The notes beneath the pieces are model-generated. The model was not told the origin of the DNA. It saw only the letters and a list, made by a program, of their open reading frames with translations, and did not search any database. The translations under genes were made by a program, and so were the position numbers. DNA of 64,000 nucleotides from Calliphora vicina (lineage: Eukaryota; Arthropoda; Insecta; Diptera; Calliphoridae), in assembly GCF_958450345.1 (NCBI RefSeq), contig NC_088780.1, positions 47,484,033 through 47,548,032 of the forward strand. The letters are read 5' to 3'. Below, in pieces: positions 10,300-21,545 of this stretch (positions are counted from its first letter, which is position 1; every line of letters starts with the position of its first letter).

Positions 10300-12140
10300 A
10301 GAGTGATGGAATGAAATTTTTCTATTTGTTTGAAGGACCTATTTATGACATTATGTATGGAATTTATCATCGTGCATCGATGGGCATTGCGCATCCAAAA
10401 CTTCCAATTTTCTATGACCCTGGCGCATAAATCAATCTGAATTTGATCGATGGTATGAGCTATAATCAGTGTTGCCAGGAGCTGGCGAAAAAAGAAGCTA
10501 TATTGGCTTCAAAAAAAGGCCAGAAAAAGCTAAACCGCTTTAAAAAAAAAGCCAAAAAAAATCTAAAATATTATAAATTAAGAATTTTGGTTTATATTTA
10601 TTTTTAAATAAAAAATTAGAAAATATGTTCATAAAATTCATCTGCTTTACTTAAAGGAAGTACTAAAAAGTTAAATACTAGATTAACCATGTCAGAAAAT
10701 GGACATTGTTGGTTCTATATTTGTCCATTTGTAGTTTAATATATTCTGCCCCTGAGCCTTAAGCTTCGTAATTTTATTAGCACTTTAATTTTTCACTATC
10801 AATATGACATAATATATTTTTTTTGGTTTTACTACTTTATTATCAACGGGAAAAAAAATTATTTTGCGTAGAGTTTTCATATGGTAATCTTTGTCGCAAT
10901 TGCTCAATTGTTTAATTTGTCGTATTATTTTTGTCATAATCTTCACTAATTAAAACGTTCTTTATTTTATCTCTCATTCATCAAACTAGTATGAAAAATG
11001 TATCGAAAACATTAAACAATTTTCAATTGGCGACGATAATGGATCAAATTCCTTGAATTTTAAATCAGAAAACAGCAAATGATTTATTTACTTTTTGTAC
11101 TTTGTGCAATACTGGTTTTAAAAAAAGATGGTACGCCAAATTATAATCAGTGTATTAATTACTTAAAAGTTTGGCTTTTTAGAATTGCTGGTTTGACGAA
11201 ATTAAAACAAAATGGGTTTTAACTCGAAGCATAGATCCACAAGACGTTTAACGGCTATTGATCGCCATCGAGTATCACAACCCTTTAAGAGTTTGTGGGG
11301 CTCTTGTCCATTATATAATGATGAATATAATGTGTAATAACAATTTTGTCTTGAAAGAGAATTTGCTAGACATTTAAGTTTTCAGATATAAAATACTCTA
11401 TTTCATTTTGAAGCACTTGATATTGGCAATTGTTATTTGTTCTTTTAATACTGCACAATTCTTGAGTATGTTGAAAAGCTAAATGAAAATCAGTAATGAA
11501 TTAAAATGAAAATGGTTCACAAATATAAATTTAGCCTTTTTATTTACTCTTTAGTCTCGAAATTTTTAGCCTTTTTTAATTTCAAAAAAGGCTATTTTGA
11601 AATTAAGAAAAAGGCTAGAAAAAAGCCACGAAGCTAAAACCAAAATTTCGAGGCTAAAGAGTAAATAAAAAGGCTAAATTTAGCCTCAAAAAGGCTAAAC
11701 TGGCAACACTGGTTATAATGGCTTTGATGCCCTCTGTGGTTTGTAGCTTATTGGTATAGACCTGCGACTTAAGAACACCACACAAGAAAAGGTCTAACGA
11801 GGTCAAATCGAACGATATCGGTGGCTAGTTCATATCACATCCACGTAAGATGATGATGAGGGATTTGACCCTAGTGCAGAATACCCAATGTGACATGACC
11901 TGTGCGGCACGTACTGCCGTGCTGTTGAAACCACATGACGCTGGTATCCATAATATCATCCAATTCAGGCTGTAATCATCCAATTGGTAATCATTGACTT
12001 GTAACGCTCGCCATTGACGACGATCGCCAGGCTAAAGTCGTTCTGAAAAAAATATGGACCTAAGACGACGCCAGCCAAAATCCACACCTAACAGTGACTT
12101 TTTCGAAATGCTCTTGTATCTCATGTTTAAGGCAATCGTC
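10300..12140 (-). pseudogene. Tc1/mariner-superfamily transposase relic, split by a hAT element
   Basis: Minus-strand translation of 12140-11712 reads KVTVRCGFW, VVNGERYKSMITNWM, MWFQQHGSTCRT, DLTSLDLFLCGVLKSQVYTN and TTEGIKAII in three frames. It resumes at 10466 with IIAHTIDQIQIDLCARVIENW. These match the C-terminal half of mariner-like transposases (VTVWCGFW, VNGxRYxxMIT, MWFQQDGATCHT, DLTPLDFFLWGYVKSxVY, RVIENW). The second catalytic aspartate in FQQDGA is replaced by histidine (FQQHGS), and frameshifts and stops add to the damage. The first catalytic region and N-terminal DNA-binding domain were not found. The hAT element at 10467-11711 sits exactly between GIKAII and AHTIDQ. Confidence 0.82.
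10459..11719 (-). mobile_element. hAT-family element, copy 1 (CAGTGTTGCCAG termini)
   Basis: Element 10467-11711 (1245 bp). The termini are the perfect 12-bp inverted repeat CAGTGTTGCCAG. The flanking 8-bp duplication is GCTATAAT / GTTATAAT with one change. 8-bp duplications and YARNG-type ends are hAT hallmarks. On the minus strand at about 11205-11320 a transposase scrap reads HKLLKGCDTRWRSI then VKRLVDLCFELKP, the CDTRW-containing block typical of hAT proteins. AAAAAGGCTAAA-type sub-terminal repeats fill both ends. Same family as 24171-25402 and 31307-32159. Confidence 0.9.
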
Positions 12141-12269
12141 CCAAATTCTACAATTTTGTTTGTTTAAGCGCTTGCTTGTTTAAAATGCACTTTTTTATGA
12201 AAATTTTGGTTATTTTCAATTTCATTTCCATTTCACAATTATGCATGCAATACATGAACAAACGTTAAG

Positions 12270-13300
12270 ATTTTTCAAAGGAGGTAAGGTATGTGGAGCT
12301 TCTGAAGAGTAAATAAAAGCTTTTTATATAAGTATTTCGTCATATGAAATCAAAAAAGCCGTAATTTACAAAAAAATTAAAATCGACTTTTTGATTGATT
12401 ATGATTGACCATACAGGCTCCTGCTAAATTTTACACTCTTGAAACTAAAAGCGACGATTTTATTACAAAAACCCTTAGTGCAAACACAAAAAAATCATAA
12501 ACCACAGTCATAGTATAGAAATTGACCATATGAAAGAAGAAAAGGAAAACGATGTCGAAAATGCAAAGTTTGAGTTGTGGTAATTATTGTGCATGAATAT
12601 GCAAGCAGAAAAAATTGATTCCCCAAACAAATGCAAGTGTCTCTTATTATAAAATTACCTCTAACCATTTTTTTAATGCGACTTATGCCTTTTTCGGTTT
12701 CAGAACAAAACTAATCTTCAAAGGCGTAAGTTTCATATCTCTTGAAATAATAGAAAAATTGGTAATTTTTCTTTAAATATAAATTTTTGATTTTATATGA
12801 CGATTTGGTATTGTTGAAAACCTTAGGAATTCAAGAATGATATTTTAGTAAAGTTGAATAATTTTATAAATTTTTCGGACGTCACTTACGTTAAAAACTA
12901 AGAAAATTATTATGGTGATTTTCCATGAAGAAAAATATAAAATTTTAATGGTAAAAGATGTCATAACAAAATGTGAATATAATATAGATCCACACTTTTT
13001 TAAATAAATTATTATTTGTAAATACCGAAATTCTTAAAACGTCAAAAATGTGTTCCAAAACTGAGTTTTTTTTATAACAGTACCCACTGAAACGGATCAA
13101 CTGTTAATCAACTCGAAGGTAGCCCAATTCCAACATTGTGAAATTTCGTTATGATACCTCCAATAGTTCCCGATATACCGAATTATTTCCAAAAAAAAAA
13201 ATATGCTTCTAAACAACTGTGTGAATGTAGCTGCAGCAGTATGGCTGCTATCAACTGTTAAAGTTCGCAACTTCCTATTGGAAGACCCTCTACTTTCCAC
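12270..13300. repeat. Repeat D, diverged copy with internal insertion
   Basis: GGAGCTTCTGAAGAGTAAAT at about 12297, then TTTTTCGGACGT near 12875 and GTGTTCCAAAACTGAG near 13050, correspond in order to the minus strand of 34530-34900. About 450 bp (roughly 12332-12778) has no counterpart there and is probably a later insertion near TATA. The AGTTCCCGATATACCG block near 13165 matches the repeat D segments at 39705 and 62045. The element class is unknown. Confidence 0.55.
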
Positions 13301-13404
13301 GAGAAACTGGGGTCATTTATTGATGCGTAATTGCCACTTTACACTCAATTACAATTACATGTTATCGTGTTATGTTATGTGTTATGTTATCGTGACTTAT
13401 CCTT

Positions 13405-13985
13405 CATGGATCTTAGGGTAAAATTTTCCATTCTGAAATAAAATTTTAATTTGTTCTAAAAGTGAGTGGTTGATATTTTCATATATTATGAATTTTATTC
13501 AATTTAAAATGTCAACAACTACATTAGATTTTTATAAAAAAAATTGGTCCAAAATAAAATTTTTTGCACTTAAGGTCATATTTGACCCGGAGAAAAATCT
13601 CGAATTTTTGTTACGCACAATTAAGTTAAATTTTTTCAGAGCTTTGGTATCACTCAAATACATCTTTGGCAGCACTAATATATATCTGTTACTTTTCACT
13701 ATACTTGCTGAACATTATACTTGAATTTAAACTGGAATTCCCCAAGCAAGCACCAAAGCTATGTTTTTATCCTTCATAAGGTCTTTGGGTCAAATTTGAT
13801 TCATTTCGAAATTAAAATTGAATTTTTTATAAAAGTGAGTGGTTGATATTTTTGATATTTTATGACCTTTATTTAATTTCAAGTGTCAAGATCTACGTTA
13901 GGCTTTTTTTATAAAAAATTTTTTCCAAAAAATATCTATTTTCTCTTTGGGTCAAATTTGACCTGAAGATTGTTATAGTCAGTAA
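13405..13985. repeat. Two diverged copies of TTAA-type MITE F
   Basis: 13405-13625 and 13765-13985 share with the cleaner copy at 20716-20952: CCTTCATAAGGTCTT, AAAAGTGAGTGGTTGATATTT, GTCAACAACTAC/GTCAAGATCTAC and GGTCAAATTTGACC. The expected flanking TTAA has decayed to TTAT on the left of the second copy. These are relics; orientation is opposite to the 20716 copy. Confidence 0.65.
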
Positions 13986-16017
13986 ATTTGAAATAAAAAG
14001 TAATTCACCCTTGTAACTAGTCAAATAACTAGTTCCATGAACAAAAGATACACAAAATGTTTCGAATAAGTTAGCAAACACATTGTAGTACCCCGTCATA
14101 TGTAGGAGCCTACTATTTGCACAAAAAACTAATATACTTTTCTTTGAAGTTTTTTCTCCTTTATTATTATTTTTTTTTTTTTGCTTTAACGTTTGAAATA
14201 CATTACAATTTATTAATTCATAAATTGTAATGCTTTTAAGCAGAAAAATACTTAGGTATAAAATAGCTATTATATTTAAAGATTTTATAAATTATTTATT
14301 ATTTAATTAAATTGCGCATACTAATAGAGCAAAAGCAAAATAGTAAAGTAAAAAAAAACAAAATGAAATATTAAAAAAAATTATTTTGTAAAATGATGAA
14401 ATTTTTAATTGAAATATATTTCAATTATATTGTTGCAAACTAAACAAATTTCTTAATTTCTAATATGGATTTGTAATTTTACTGATTATAAAGGGCAGTA
14501 ACAAATAAGTACTTGAGATTTACCTCCCATTATTGCAACATTGAGGAGAACTTATTGACAGCAAAAGTGTTTTGTTTCTAGAAAGAAGCTAAAAATGACT
14601 TGACATTTTCTTCCCATCTACACAACAGATTCCGCATAAGTCTTTATAAAAGACTTGTTGATGGCGAACGTGATTTGTAAAGAAGACTATTGTAGAATTA
14701 TGTCAACAACTCTCTTGGGAATTTACAATATTTCTGCTTACAGTAAATTCTATTCTCATAAATTTTCTCTTACACAATTACATTGTCAAGGGTAAAATCT
14801 TAATAAACCTGGTAGACAATTTTTAAGGTGAGCCTTGCCATTTCCTACCCCTACAGCTTTAATCAATACATATCTAGTTACACACTCCAACTTGTCACAT
14901 TTTATCTGAAAGATTTAGTTGTAACAACAGCAGCACACAACAAGCGTCTAATTCAAACATTTCGCACTCATTAACACATTTATGACGAAGGCTATAAAAT
15001 AAGTATGAAACTGTGTATTTATTATGAAGTGCAAATGTTACATACTTAAATTAAATATTAATGCGAATAGTTCATAATATTGTACAATTAATGATTTATA
15101 TCACAATGTGTTGACGGGTTTTTCACATTTTTAATAATTTTTTTTTTTTCATTTTTCTAATTTTGCTTTTGTTGTTTAGATATTTTTGCACTCGTAGATA
15201 CGATTGCGGTGTATTATGTTTAAGTTTTCATATCATGTTTATTATATTTTAATTAATGTTTGTTAATAATAATTAGTCTACTTCAATTTACTTTGTGTCT
15301 GAATGAATATAGGAAATTGAAGCTTTGTCAATACATATCAATGGAAAGTTGTGGTCTGTAATAATTCATAATAATAATTTTTCCGTTTTTTAAATGAAAA
15401 AAAAAACTGCAATAAATTTATGCATAAAATGTCGTTAAACCAGTAAAGTGTAGAAAAAAAAAAACTAAAGTAATTTGAAATAGAGAAACATCTTAATTAT
15501 GAATTAAAAAGCAAGAAAAAAAGCAAACTATAATGCAGTTTAAATATTTATAATGTATAATTTAAAATATTAAACAATTTGTTTACTTTGTTACAATTTG
15601 TTTCATTATATATAGTGACATATTAATAGGTATATTTAAATGTTTATTTATTTGATTTTAAAACCTACATGTTTGACTAAGTATGCAGTTGATCAGGTGT
15701 GATTTACAAGTAAATATTGCACTAACATTTAACCCGCTACTACCATACATAGGGAGTATTCTTTTATTATTAATATATGTTGCATTATTATATTGAAACC
15801 AAATTTCTAAGATTTAAGGTTATTTGTATCATCCACACATTTTAAAGTCGACTTCTTTAATGAAAACTCAAAAAATTTCGATCGGGAGTAATACGAGAAA
15901 GATTCAAAGATTTGGTACCTTTTTAATATAATATAAAGAGACGGGATGGCATCCAAAAATTAGAACACTTCTTGTTTATTTTATATAGAATCCGATTGTA
16001 CTATTTGATGTACAGTA
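13986..16017. other. Unassigned AT-rich sequence
   Basis: Long A and T runs and simple AT-rich text. No gene or terminal repeats recognised. Confidence 0.5.
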
Positions 16018-16957
16018 CTTCAAAATAGAGTTTCGTGTTCGGTTTTAACCGAAACCGCGGTTTTTTAAGGCCTAAAACCGAAACCGAAAAACAGATCGGT
16101 AAAAATATCTTATGATTTCTTTATATTTTTTAAATTGTATTACTATAATTGCTTCAGATGATGTAGCAGGCTACCTTTCGCAGGCTAGGCAAAGAAACCT
16201 GTTAATAAAGAATGACACAAACTCTGTTAAAAATTTGATCATACGAGTATTTCCTACCTATTAAACTTCAAATGACTGTTTAATTTATTTAATTTAAAAA
16301 AAAAAATTTGTAACAAAGACTTAGTTGTTTTCAAATATCTGATAAATGTATGGAGTACTAGCTGACTTGGTGCGCTTCACCACCCCAATTGGAAGAAAGA
16401 AATATTACTATTAAGACTCCCTTAGTGAATTAATGCTAATTCAGGATAACATGTCTGTAGTTTCGTGTTTATTGATTCATTGTAATGTGGATTCTAGCTC
16501 ATTCGGGACGTATTATTAGAATACAAAAAGTACCATAAAACCCAAATTTTGTATTCCTGATTCATTGATTCTGGGTCCATTATTATAGAAAATGCTAAAG
16601 AAAGGTATCACTAAAATCTCCTTTTGTGAATTCTAACTCATTCAGAATCATGCGAAGAATGAAAAAGTACTCCTTAGTTTGGTTTAGTTCTCCTTTTTTG
16701 GTACCATAATACCATTGACTAACTAATTTAGTATATTAAAAGGGTACCATTAAAATAAATTTTCCTTTATCCTCTTGAACACTCGTTAAGTTTGAATTTT
16801 AAATTTGTATATCATTTCCTATATTATCAACTGATTTTGCTTCTATAACACTTAATAATAATTATAATTAATATTTAAAAAATTATCTCAAAACCGAAAT
16901 AAAACCGAAACCGATCGGTTTTGAAATTTTTCGAGTTTTAGAAACTCTACTTTAAAA
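16018..16957. mobile_element. hAT-type non-autonomous element (TAGAGTTTC ends)
   Basis: Element 16026-16949 (924 bp). It begins TAGAGTTTCGTGTTCGG and ends ...CCGATCGG...GAAACTCTA. Both sub-terminal regions are rich in AAACCGAAACCG / CGGTTTTGG blocks that can fold on each other. The flanks CTTCAAAA (16018-16025) and CTTTAAAA (16950-16957) are an 8-bp duplication with one change. TAGAG fits the hAT YARNG terminal rule. No transposase was recognised inside. Confidence 0.75.
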
Positions 16958-17994
16958 CAAGTTGCAAAAAAAGAACTATTCGATTGTGGTTGCTGAGTTG
17001 ACAGCCGCACAGTGGTTTAAAAACTTTTTTAATTGGAAATACTTCGGTAGCTCGTGAACAATTCAAGATATCTTAATGAGATTCCAGTTGGAATGGAGGA
17101 TTGTTGGGGTCCCACAAAGTTGATCACCTAGGGCGTAAAACATTAAAAAAATCACCATATGTTCAGTGCTTATGTCAAGAAATTTTAAATTTAGATAGTA
17201 CTTTAAAATATCTACTAAGAATACGCCTTACATATGTGGGTTATCTCTTTTAGATCAGATATATTTATGTTGAGAACTTCACCATGAGTGGCAAGGGTAT
17301 ATATAAGTTTGTCATTCCATTTGTAATTTTTACATTTTTAATTTGCGATCCCACAAATTATATATATTCTGTATCGTTATATATATCGTCGGTATAACCA
17401 TGTTCGTTTTTATGTTGAAGTCAACTTTCCGTAGCCTCCAAATAAATTACAAACATGATTGATGCATCAATATATGTATCGGGAATACTTCCGGCTCGGT
17501 TTCTATTTAAAATCGGCCCACAAATGGCTGAGATATAAGGAAAAAACCAGCACAACCCCGATTTTTGGCCTATTTATAACCTACACCATTATCGTGGGGA
17601 TGTTTATAACGCCCAAAAATATTAGTTTAACACCCACGTCAAAGTATACCGATCGACTTAGAATTACGAGTCGATTAAATGATGTCCGTCCGTCTGGCTG
17701 GCTGTTCGGCTGGCTGGCTGTCCATATAAACCTTGTGCGCAGAGTACAGGTCGCATTTTTGAAGATATTTCGACCAAATTTGGTCCATATTATTTTTTCG
17801 GCCCAAGGACCAAGCCTATTGAAATCGGTCCATTATTTCACCTATATACAAATATCCTTTCGAAATTGGACTTTATGGGTCATAAATGTTTCATTTATAT
17901 ATGTATCTCCACAAATTCCGCTCCAAATAAGTTTTATATATTCAAAATTCATGTCACCAAATTTTGTTACGATCGGTCCATAATTAGTCATAGC

Positions 17995-19720
17995 TCCCAT
18001 ATTAGGGTATTCGAATTATTCGATTTTTCTCTTGTTCGAATAAAATGAATAATTCGAATAAGAGATTTTAACTTGTTCGAATAATTCGATCACACGTTTA
18101 AAATTAATCGAATTATTCGAATAATTTAAATTTTTTTAAAAAAGTAAAGAATGAAGTTTTGATGTCGGTTTTTTAATATTTTATGTTAAATAAAAATAAA
18201 AAATAACGTTAAAGTTAACAATTCAAGTATTCATAATGTTAAAAAACATTTGAAAACAATGTGCATCATTAAATTTTCAACAGAAATATTGTGATCAGAT
18301 TAACTCCCGAACAATCTACAAAACAATTGACTAGCAAACCCATTAGTTTCCGTTTTGGAGCTATGCTTTAAAAATTTGAGCTAGTTGGACATGATCCTGA
18401 ATTCAAATACAATATAAACGTATTAAGAACTTTTTTATGTCGTTCATTAATTCGGGTTTTAAATTGAGTAACTAATTCTTTAGTAAATTAATTATTCACT
18501 ATTTCTAAATTTTTTATAACAAATGGTATTATACATCAAGCTCTATCAACGTTGCCGAATCTTTGCTTAACCCTTCGTTACTCGCAACTGATATGGTTGA
18601 TACAGACAAACATTTTTTAATCACCCCAAATTTTAAGCTATTTTTTGATAAAATAATATTTTTACTGCATTTTTTTTTGTATTACTCTTTTAAATACATT
18701 GTATTTAATATTGTTTTTATGTTTTCGAAATAAAAAGTGAAGAGATTATTTTCAAACGCGCCTTTTTTTATTGATATCAATTTGATACATTGCGACTAGT
18801 CTCGATTGAAAATGATTGTGACTAACGGAGGGTTAATAAAATGGTCTTGGGGAATTGCACAATAAAGGGAATCTGTCCAAAGTTTGATATAATTGTCAGT
18901 GAACGTGGCTAATTTGAAGTCAGGGAGTGCATGATTGACGCATTTACAAATACGCAAAAAGTTTATTACCATGTTAGAAAAAGTTGTTCAACGATGATCA
19001 AAATCATGTGTAAGACGAACTCCATGCTTTGCTTGCAAAAAAAACGTTAGTTTGCAGTATTTGTGTTTATCATTCGATTTATTAAATATTTTGCAACACT
19101 TACGTACGCGGTTAAATAACATCACTTATATACACATATTTTAAGATAATGGCCTTCATCTATTTCAATGTAATCATTATAAATGTCATCACTTTCGGAC
19201 ACCGTTTCAAAATCACATTCAACTCCATTTTAGTCTAAGTACAAATTTTGGTTATTAATTGCGATTCTTCTAATATTTCGCCAGCTAAATAACAAATATT
19301 TTATTCCGTACCTTTTATTTTCATTGGTTCAAGTCCTAAGTTAATTTCGAAAGATTTGTAGTTAGAATTGTAACTTCTTGCAGTATTATTTATATATTTA
19401 TAGAAGGAGCTATCGGAACACTAATCTACAGTGATCGAAAGTCCCATTGTCTTTAGTTATTTGTCGAATTTCAGAAACAGTACAATTTTTGAGAGTCATT
19501 ATTACTTATTTAAATTTTAAATTATGAAAAATTTTTAACAAATTTAATAATTTTAAATATATATGAGCACTTATTCGTTTTATTCGATTATTCTACATAT
19601 AATTGTTCGAATTATTCGTTATTCGAAAATGGCCATTTTTAAATTGTTCGAATAATTATTCGTAAGAAATTATTCGATTAATCGAACGATCATTAGTCGA
19701 ATGAATACCCTATCCCATAT
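17995..19720. mobile_element. hAT-like element (TAGGGTATTCGA ends) with perfect 8-bp duplication
   Basis: Element 18003-19712 (1710 bp). Ends are TAGGGTATTC and its complement GAATACCCTA (the second base triplets differ slightly inward). The perfect 8-bp target duplication TCCCATAT lies at 17995-18002 and 19713-19720. Removing the element restores repeat A exactly (AGCTCCCATATAGACCCGC). Sub-terminal regions are dense in ATTCGAATAATTCGA, giving strong fold-back potential. No convincing transposase was read in the interior. A TTAA MITE is nested at 18571-18832. Confidence 0.88.
18567..18836. mobile_element. piggyBac-type MITE P (TTAA flanks), copy 1
   Basis: Element 18571-18832 (262 bp) between TTAA repeats (18567-18570, 18833-18836). 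The ends CCCTTCGTTACTCGCAA and CCCTCCGTTAGTCACAA form imperfect inverted repeats. The second copy at 32744-33022, in the opposite orientation, shares the interior (TTGATATCAAT, GCGCCTTT, AATCTCTTCACTTTTTATTTCG). The TTAA duplication and C-rich ends indicate piggyBac-type mobilisation. No coding capacity. Confidence 0.88.
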
Positions 19721-20711
19721 AGACCCGCTTACGAATATCACTTTAACGTGCATAAATCTCTTAAAAATGTTGGTATACACACAAAATTCAACATAATTAA
19801 CTTTCATATAGACATAAATCACACGACCTAATTTCATATTGATCGGTCCATAATTGGCCATAGCTCCCATATAAGTCCCACTTCCGAAAATCACTCAAAA
19901 ATATAAATTATTGAAATTCTAAAAGAAAAATGTTTTTGCTCTTTTACTTAGTGTAGGATATTATATACTTTCTTACTTGTTTTTTTATCTACATCTGGAT
20001 TACTAGGTGACTAAAATAGACAATATGGATATATAATGATAGATATTTTAAGGTCCATTGTAACGATGTATATAAGGCTATAGTAATTTTGTCCTACAAT
20101 GTGTCAAAATCGGGAAAAATATTTTTTACCAAAAGAATTTTTTTTCTCATAAATTTTTTTTCACTAATAAATATAAAAAGTTTTTTTAAAAAAATTAAAA
20201 AAAAAAACAATTTCGAAATAAAATATTTTTTTAAAAAAAATTTCTAAAACAATTTTGAAAAAGAAAAAAAATTATATTTTGTTTACCTAAAAATATTTAA
20301 AATTTGCATTTAAAAGTATAATATAGTGAAGAGTATATAAGATTCAGTGTTAACGATTTTTTTCTTGGTTTTAAAAAAATTTAAAAGGTCCCAACAACTT
20401 CTTCCTATTATTTTTGTTCGGGATCGTATATATTTGGTATGTGTTTCTGAGAGAATACTTAACCAAACGCTTGTCAAATGAAAATTATTTTATGTAAGGA
20501 AATCCACTATCCAAATTTAGGCAATTTAAAGCATAATTTCAGATTTGTAGTTGTTTCAATCTGATGAATTACTGCATGTTCAACTAGCGGCAGTTTATCT
20601 CTAGGTATTGTGAAATCAACGAATTCCATGAGGACTGATTGTAGCTTATCAAATTCAAGCGAAACGCCTTTCAAATTGAAATCTTGACGCATTGAACAGA
20701 TGGCTGTCGTT

Positions 20712-20956
20712 TTAACCTTCATAAGGTCTTAAAATTTACTGACGTTAACAATGTTCCGGTCAAATTTGACCCAAATAGAAAACAGATGTTTTTTTTTTTG
20801 CCAATTTTTTATAAAAAAAACCTAGCGTAGTTGTTGACAATTTAAATTAAATAAAATTCATAAAATATCAAAAATATCAACCACTCGCTTTTAGAACAAA
20901 TAAAATTTTAATTTCAAAGTAGATCAAATTTGACCCGAAGACTCTATTAAGGTTAA
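20712..20956. mobile_element. TTAA-flanked MITE F
   Basis: Element 20716-20952 (237 bp) between TTAA at 20712 and 20953. Ends are CCTTCATAAGGTCTT and the complement of AAGACTCTATTAAGG. GGTCAAATTTGACC-like palindromes lie just inside each end. Diverged copies are at 13405-13985. It is probably a piggyBac-type MITE; a distinct family from MITE P. Confidence 0.75.
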
Positions 20957-21129
20957 GATTTGTTGAAGAATCCACTAAACAGTAATTTTTGACAACTAGC
21001 TGTCCAAAATGTTTAAGAAAATCTGATCATATTCTTGGGCGTGTTACGACAGCCACAATAAATGACCAGAGGAATCCTCGTCGTAGACCAATATTGCAGT
21101 TGATGATCTTCTTATCAAAATTTCTAACT

Positions 21130-21545
21130 TTTGTGTTGATGGTAGCATAAACATTGCCCGAGCATTTGCCGACAAACGCCCAGAATATGCGGCCAGACAT
21201 GAAACAGTAATATTTTATAATGCCAACGCTCAGCCACATTATGCATTGCCTGTTAAAATCTATTTATAACTAATTGGTTGAGAAGTTGCGCCTTATAGTC
21301 CAGACCTTTCCCCGTTCGAATTATTTGTTTCGTTCGATGCAGAACGCACTCTCTGGGATACGCTTCACTTTGGATCAGAGTATCAGATATTGGCTTTATT
21401 CGCTCTTGGCCTCAAAATATGATTTGTTCAAAAGATGAGAAGGCTGGGAATCCTAATGTTGCCAGAAAGATGTGAAAATGTCATAGCTAGCAATGGCCAA
21501 TACTTTGTATAAATGTATATTGTACAAATGTTTCAAAATAAATGC
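21130..21545 (+). pseudogene. mariner transposase C-terminal relic
   Basis: Plus-strand fragments read ARAFADKRPEYAARHETVIFYNANAQPHYA, then PYSPDLSPFELF, then LPERCENVIASNGQYF, in shifting frames. They match mariner KRPExxxRxxxVIFxHDNARPHxA, PYSPDLAPSDYHLF and LPERWxKVVxSDGxYF, close to the C-terminus. The catalytic HDNA aspartate is altered (YNANA). Stops and frameshifts are numerous. The upstream two-thirds was not found. Confidence 0.75.

Larger units (their letters stand above)
17575..19984 (+). mobile_element. DINE-1-like repeat A inserted in repeat B
   Basis: Starts TATAACCTACACCATTATCGTGGGG and ends TACTTTCTTACTTGTTTTTT. It contains the GTCCGTCCGTCTGGCTGG tract and the TCCCATATAGACCCGCTT block found in the copy at 46709-48707. 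A 1.7-kb hAT-like element interrupts it at TCCCATAT. The rest is about 700 bp, matching uninterrupted copies. Confidence 0.85.
17285..20373 (+). mobile_element. DINE-1-like repeat B, split by repeat A
   Basis: The left part (17285-17574) reads GGGTATATATAAGTTTGTC, GAAGTCAACTTTCCG, GGCCCACAAATGGCTGAGAT. The right part (19985-20373) resumes TATCTACATCTGGATTACTA, CAATATGGATAT and CTACAATGTGTCAAAATCGGG, ending in a decayed hairpin near 20335-20365. The same text is continuous in repeat B at 26050-26563 and 38101-38722, which proves the interruption. Non-coding. Confidence 0.8.

Noticed and set aside
13203..13421. Plus-strand open frame with GHLLMRNCH
   Set aside because: Overlaps the AGTTCCCGATATACCG segment of repeat D and has no recognisable family motif; an opposite-strand frame is equally open.
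17459..17983. 174-codon open frame, the longest in the window
   Set aside because: Lies wholly in repeats B and A; the GWLFGWLAV stretch is just the translated GGCTGGCTGTTC tract.
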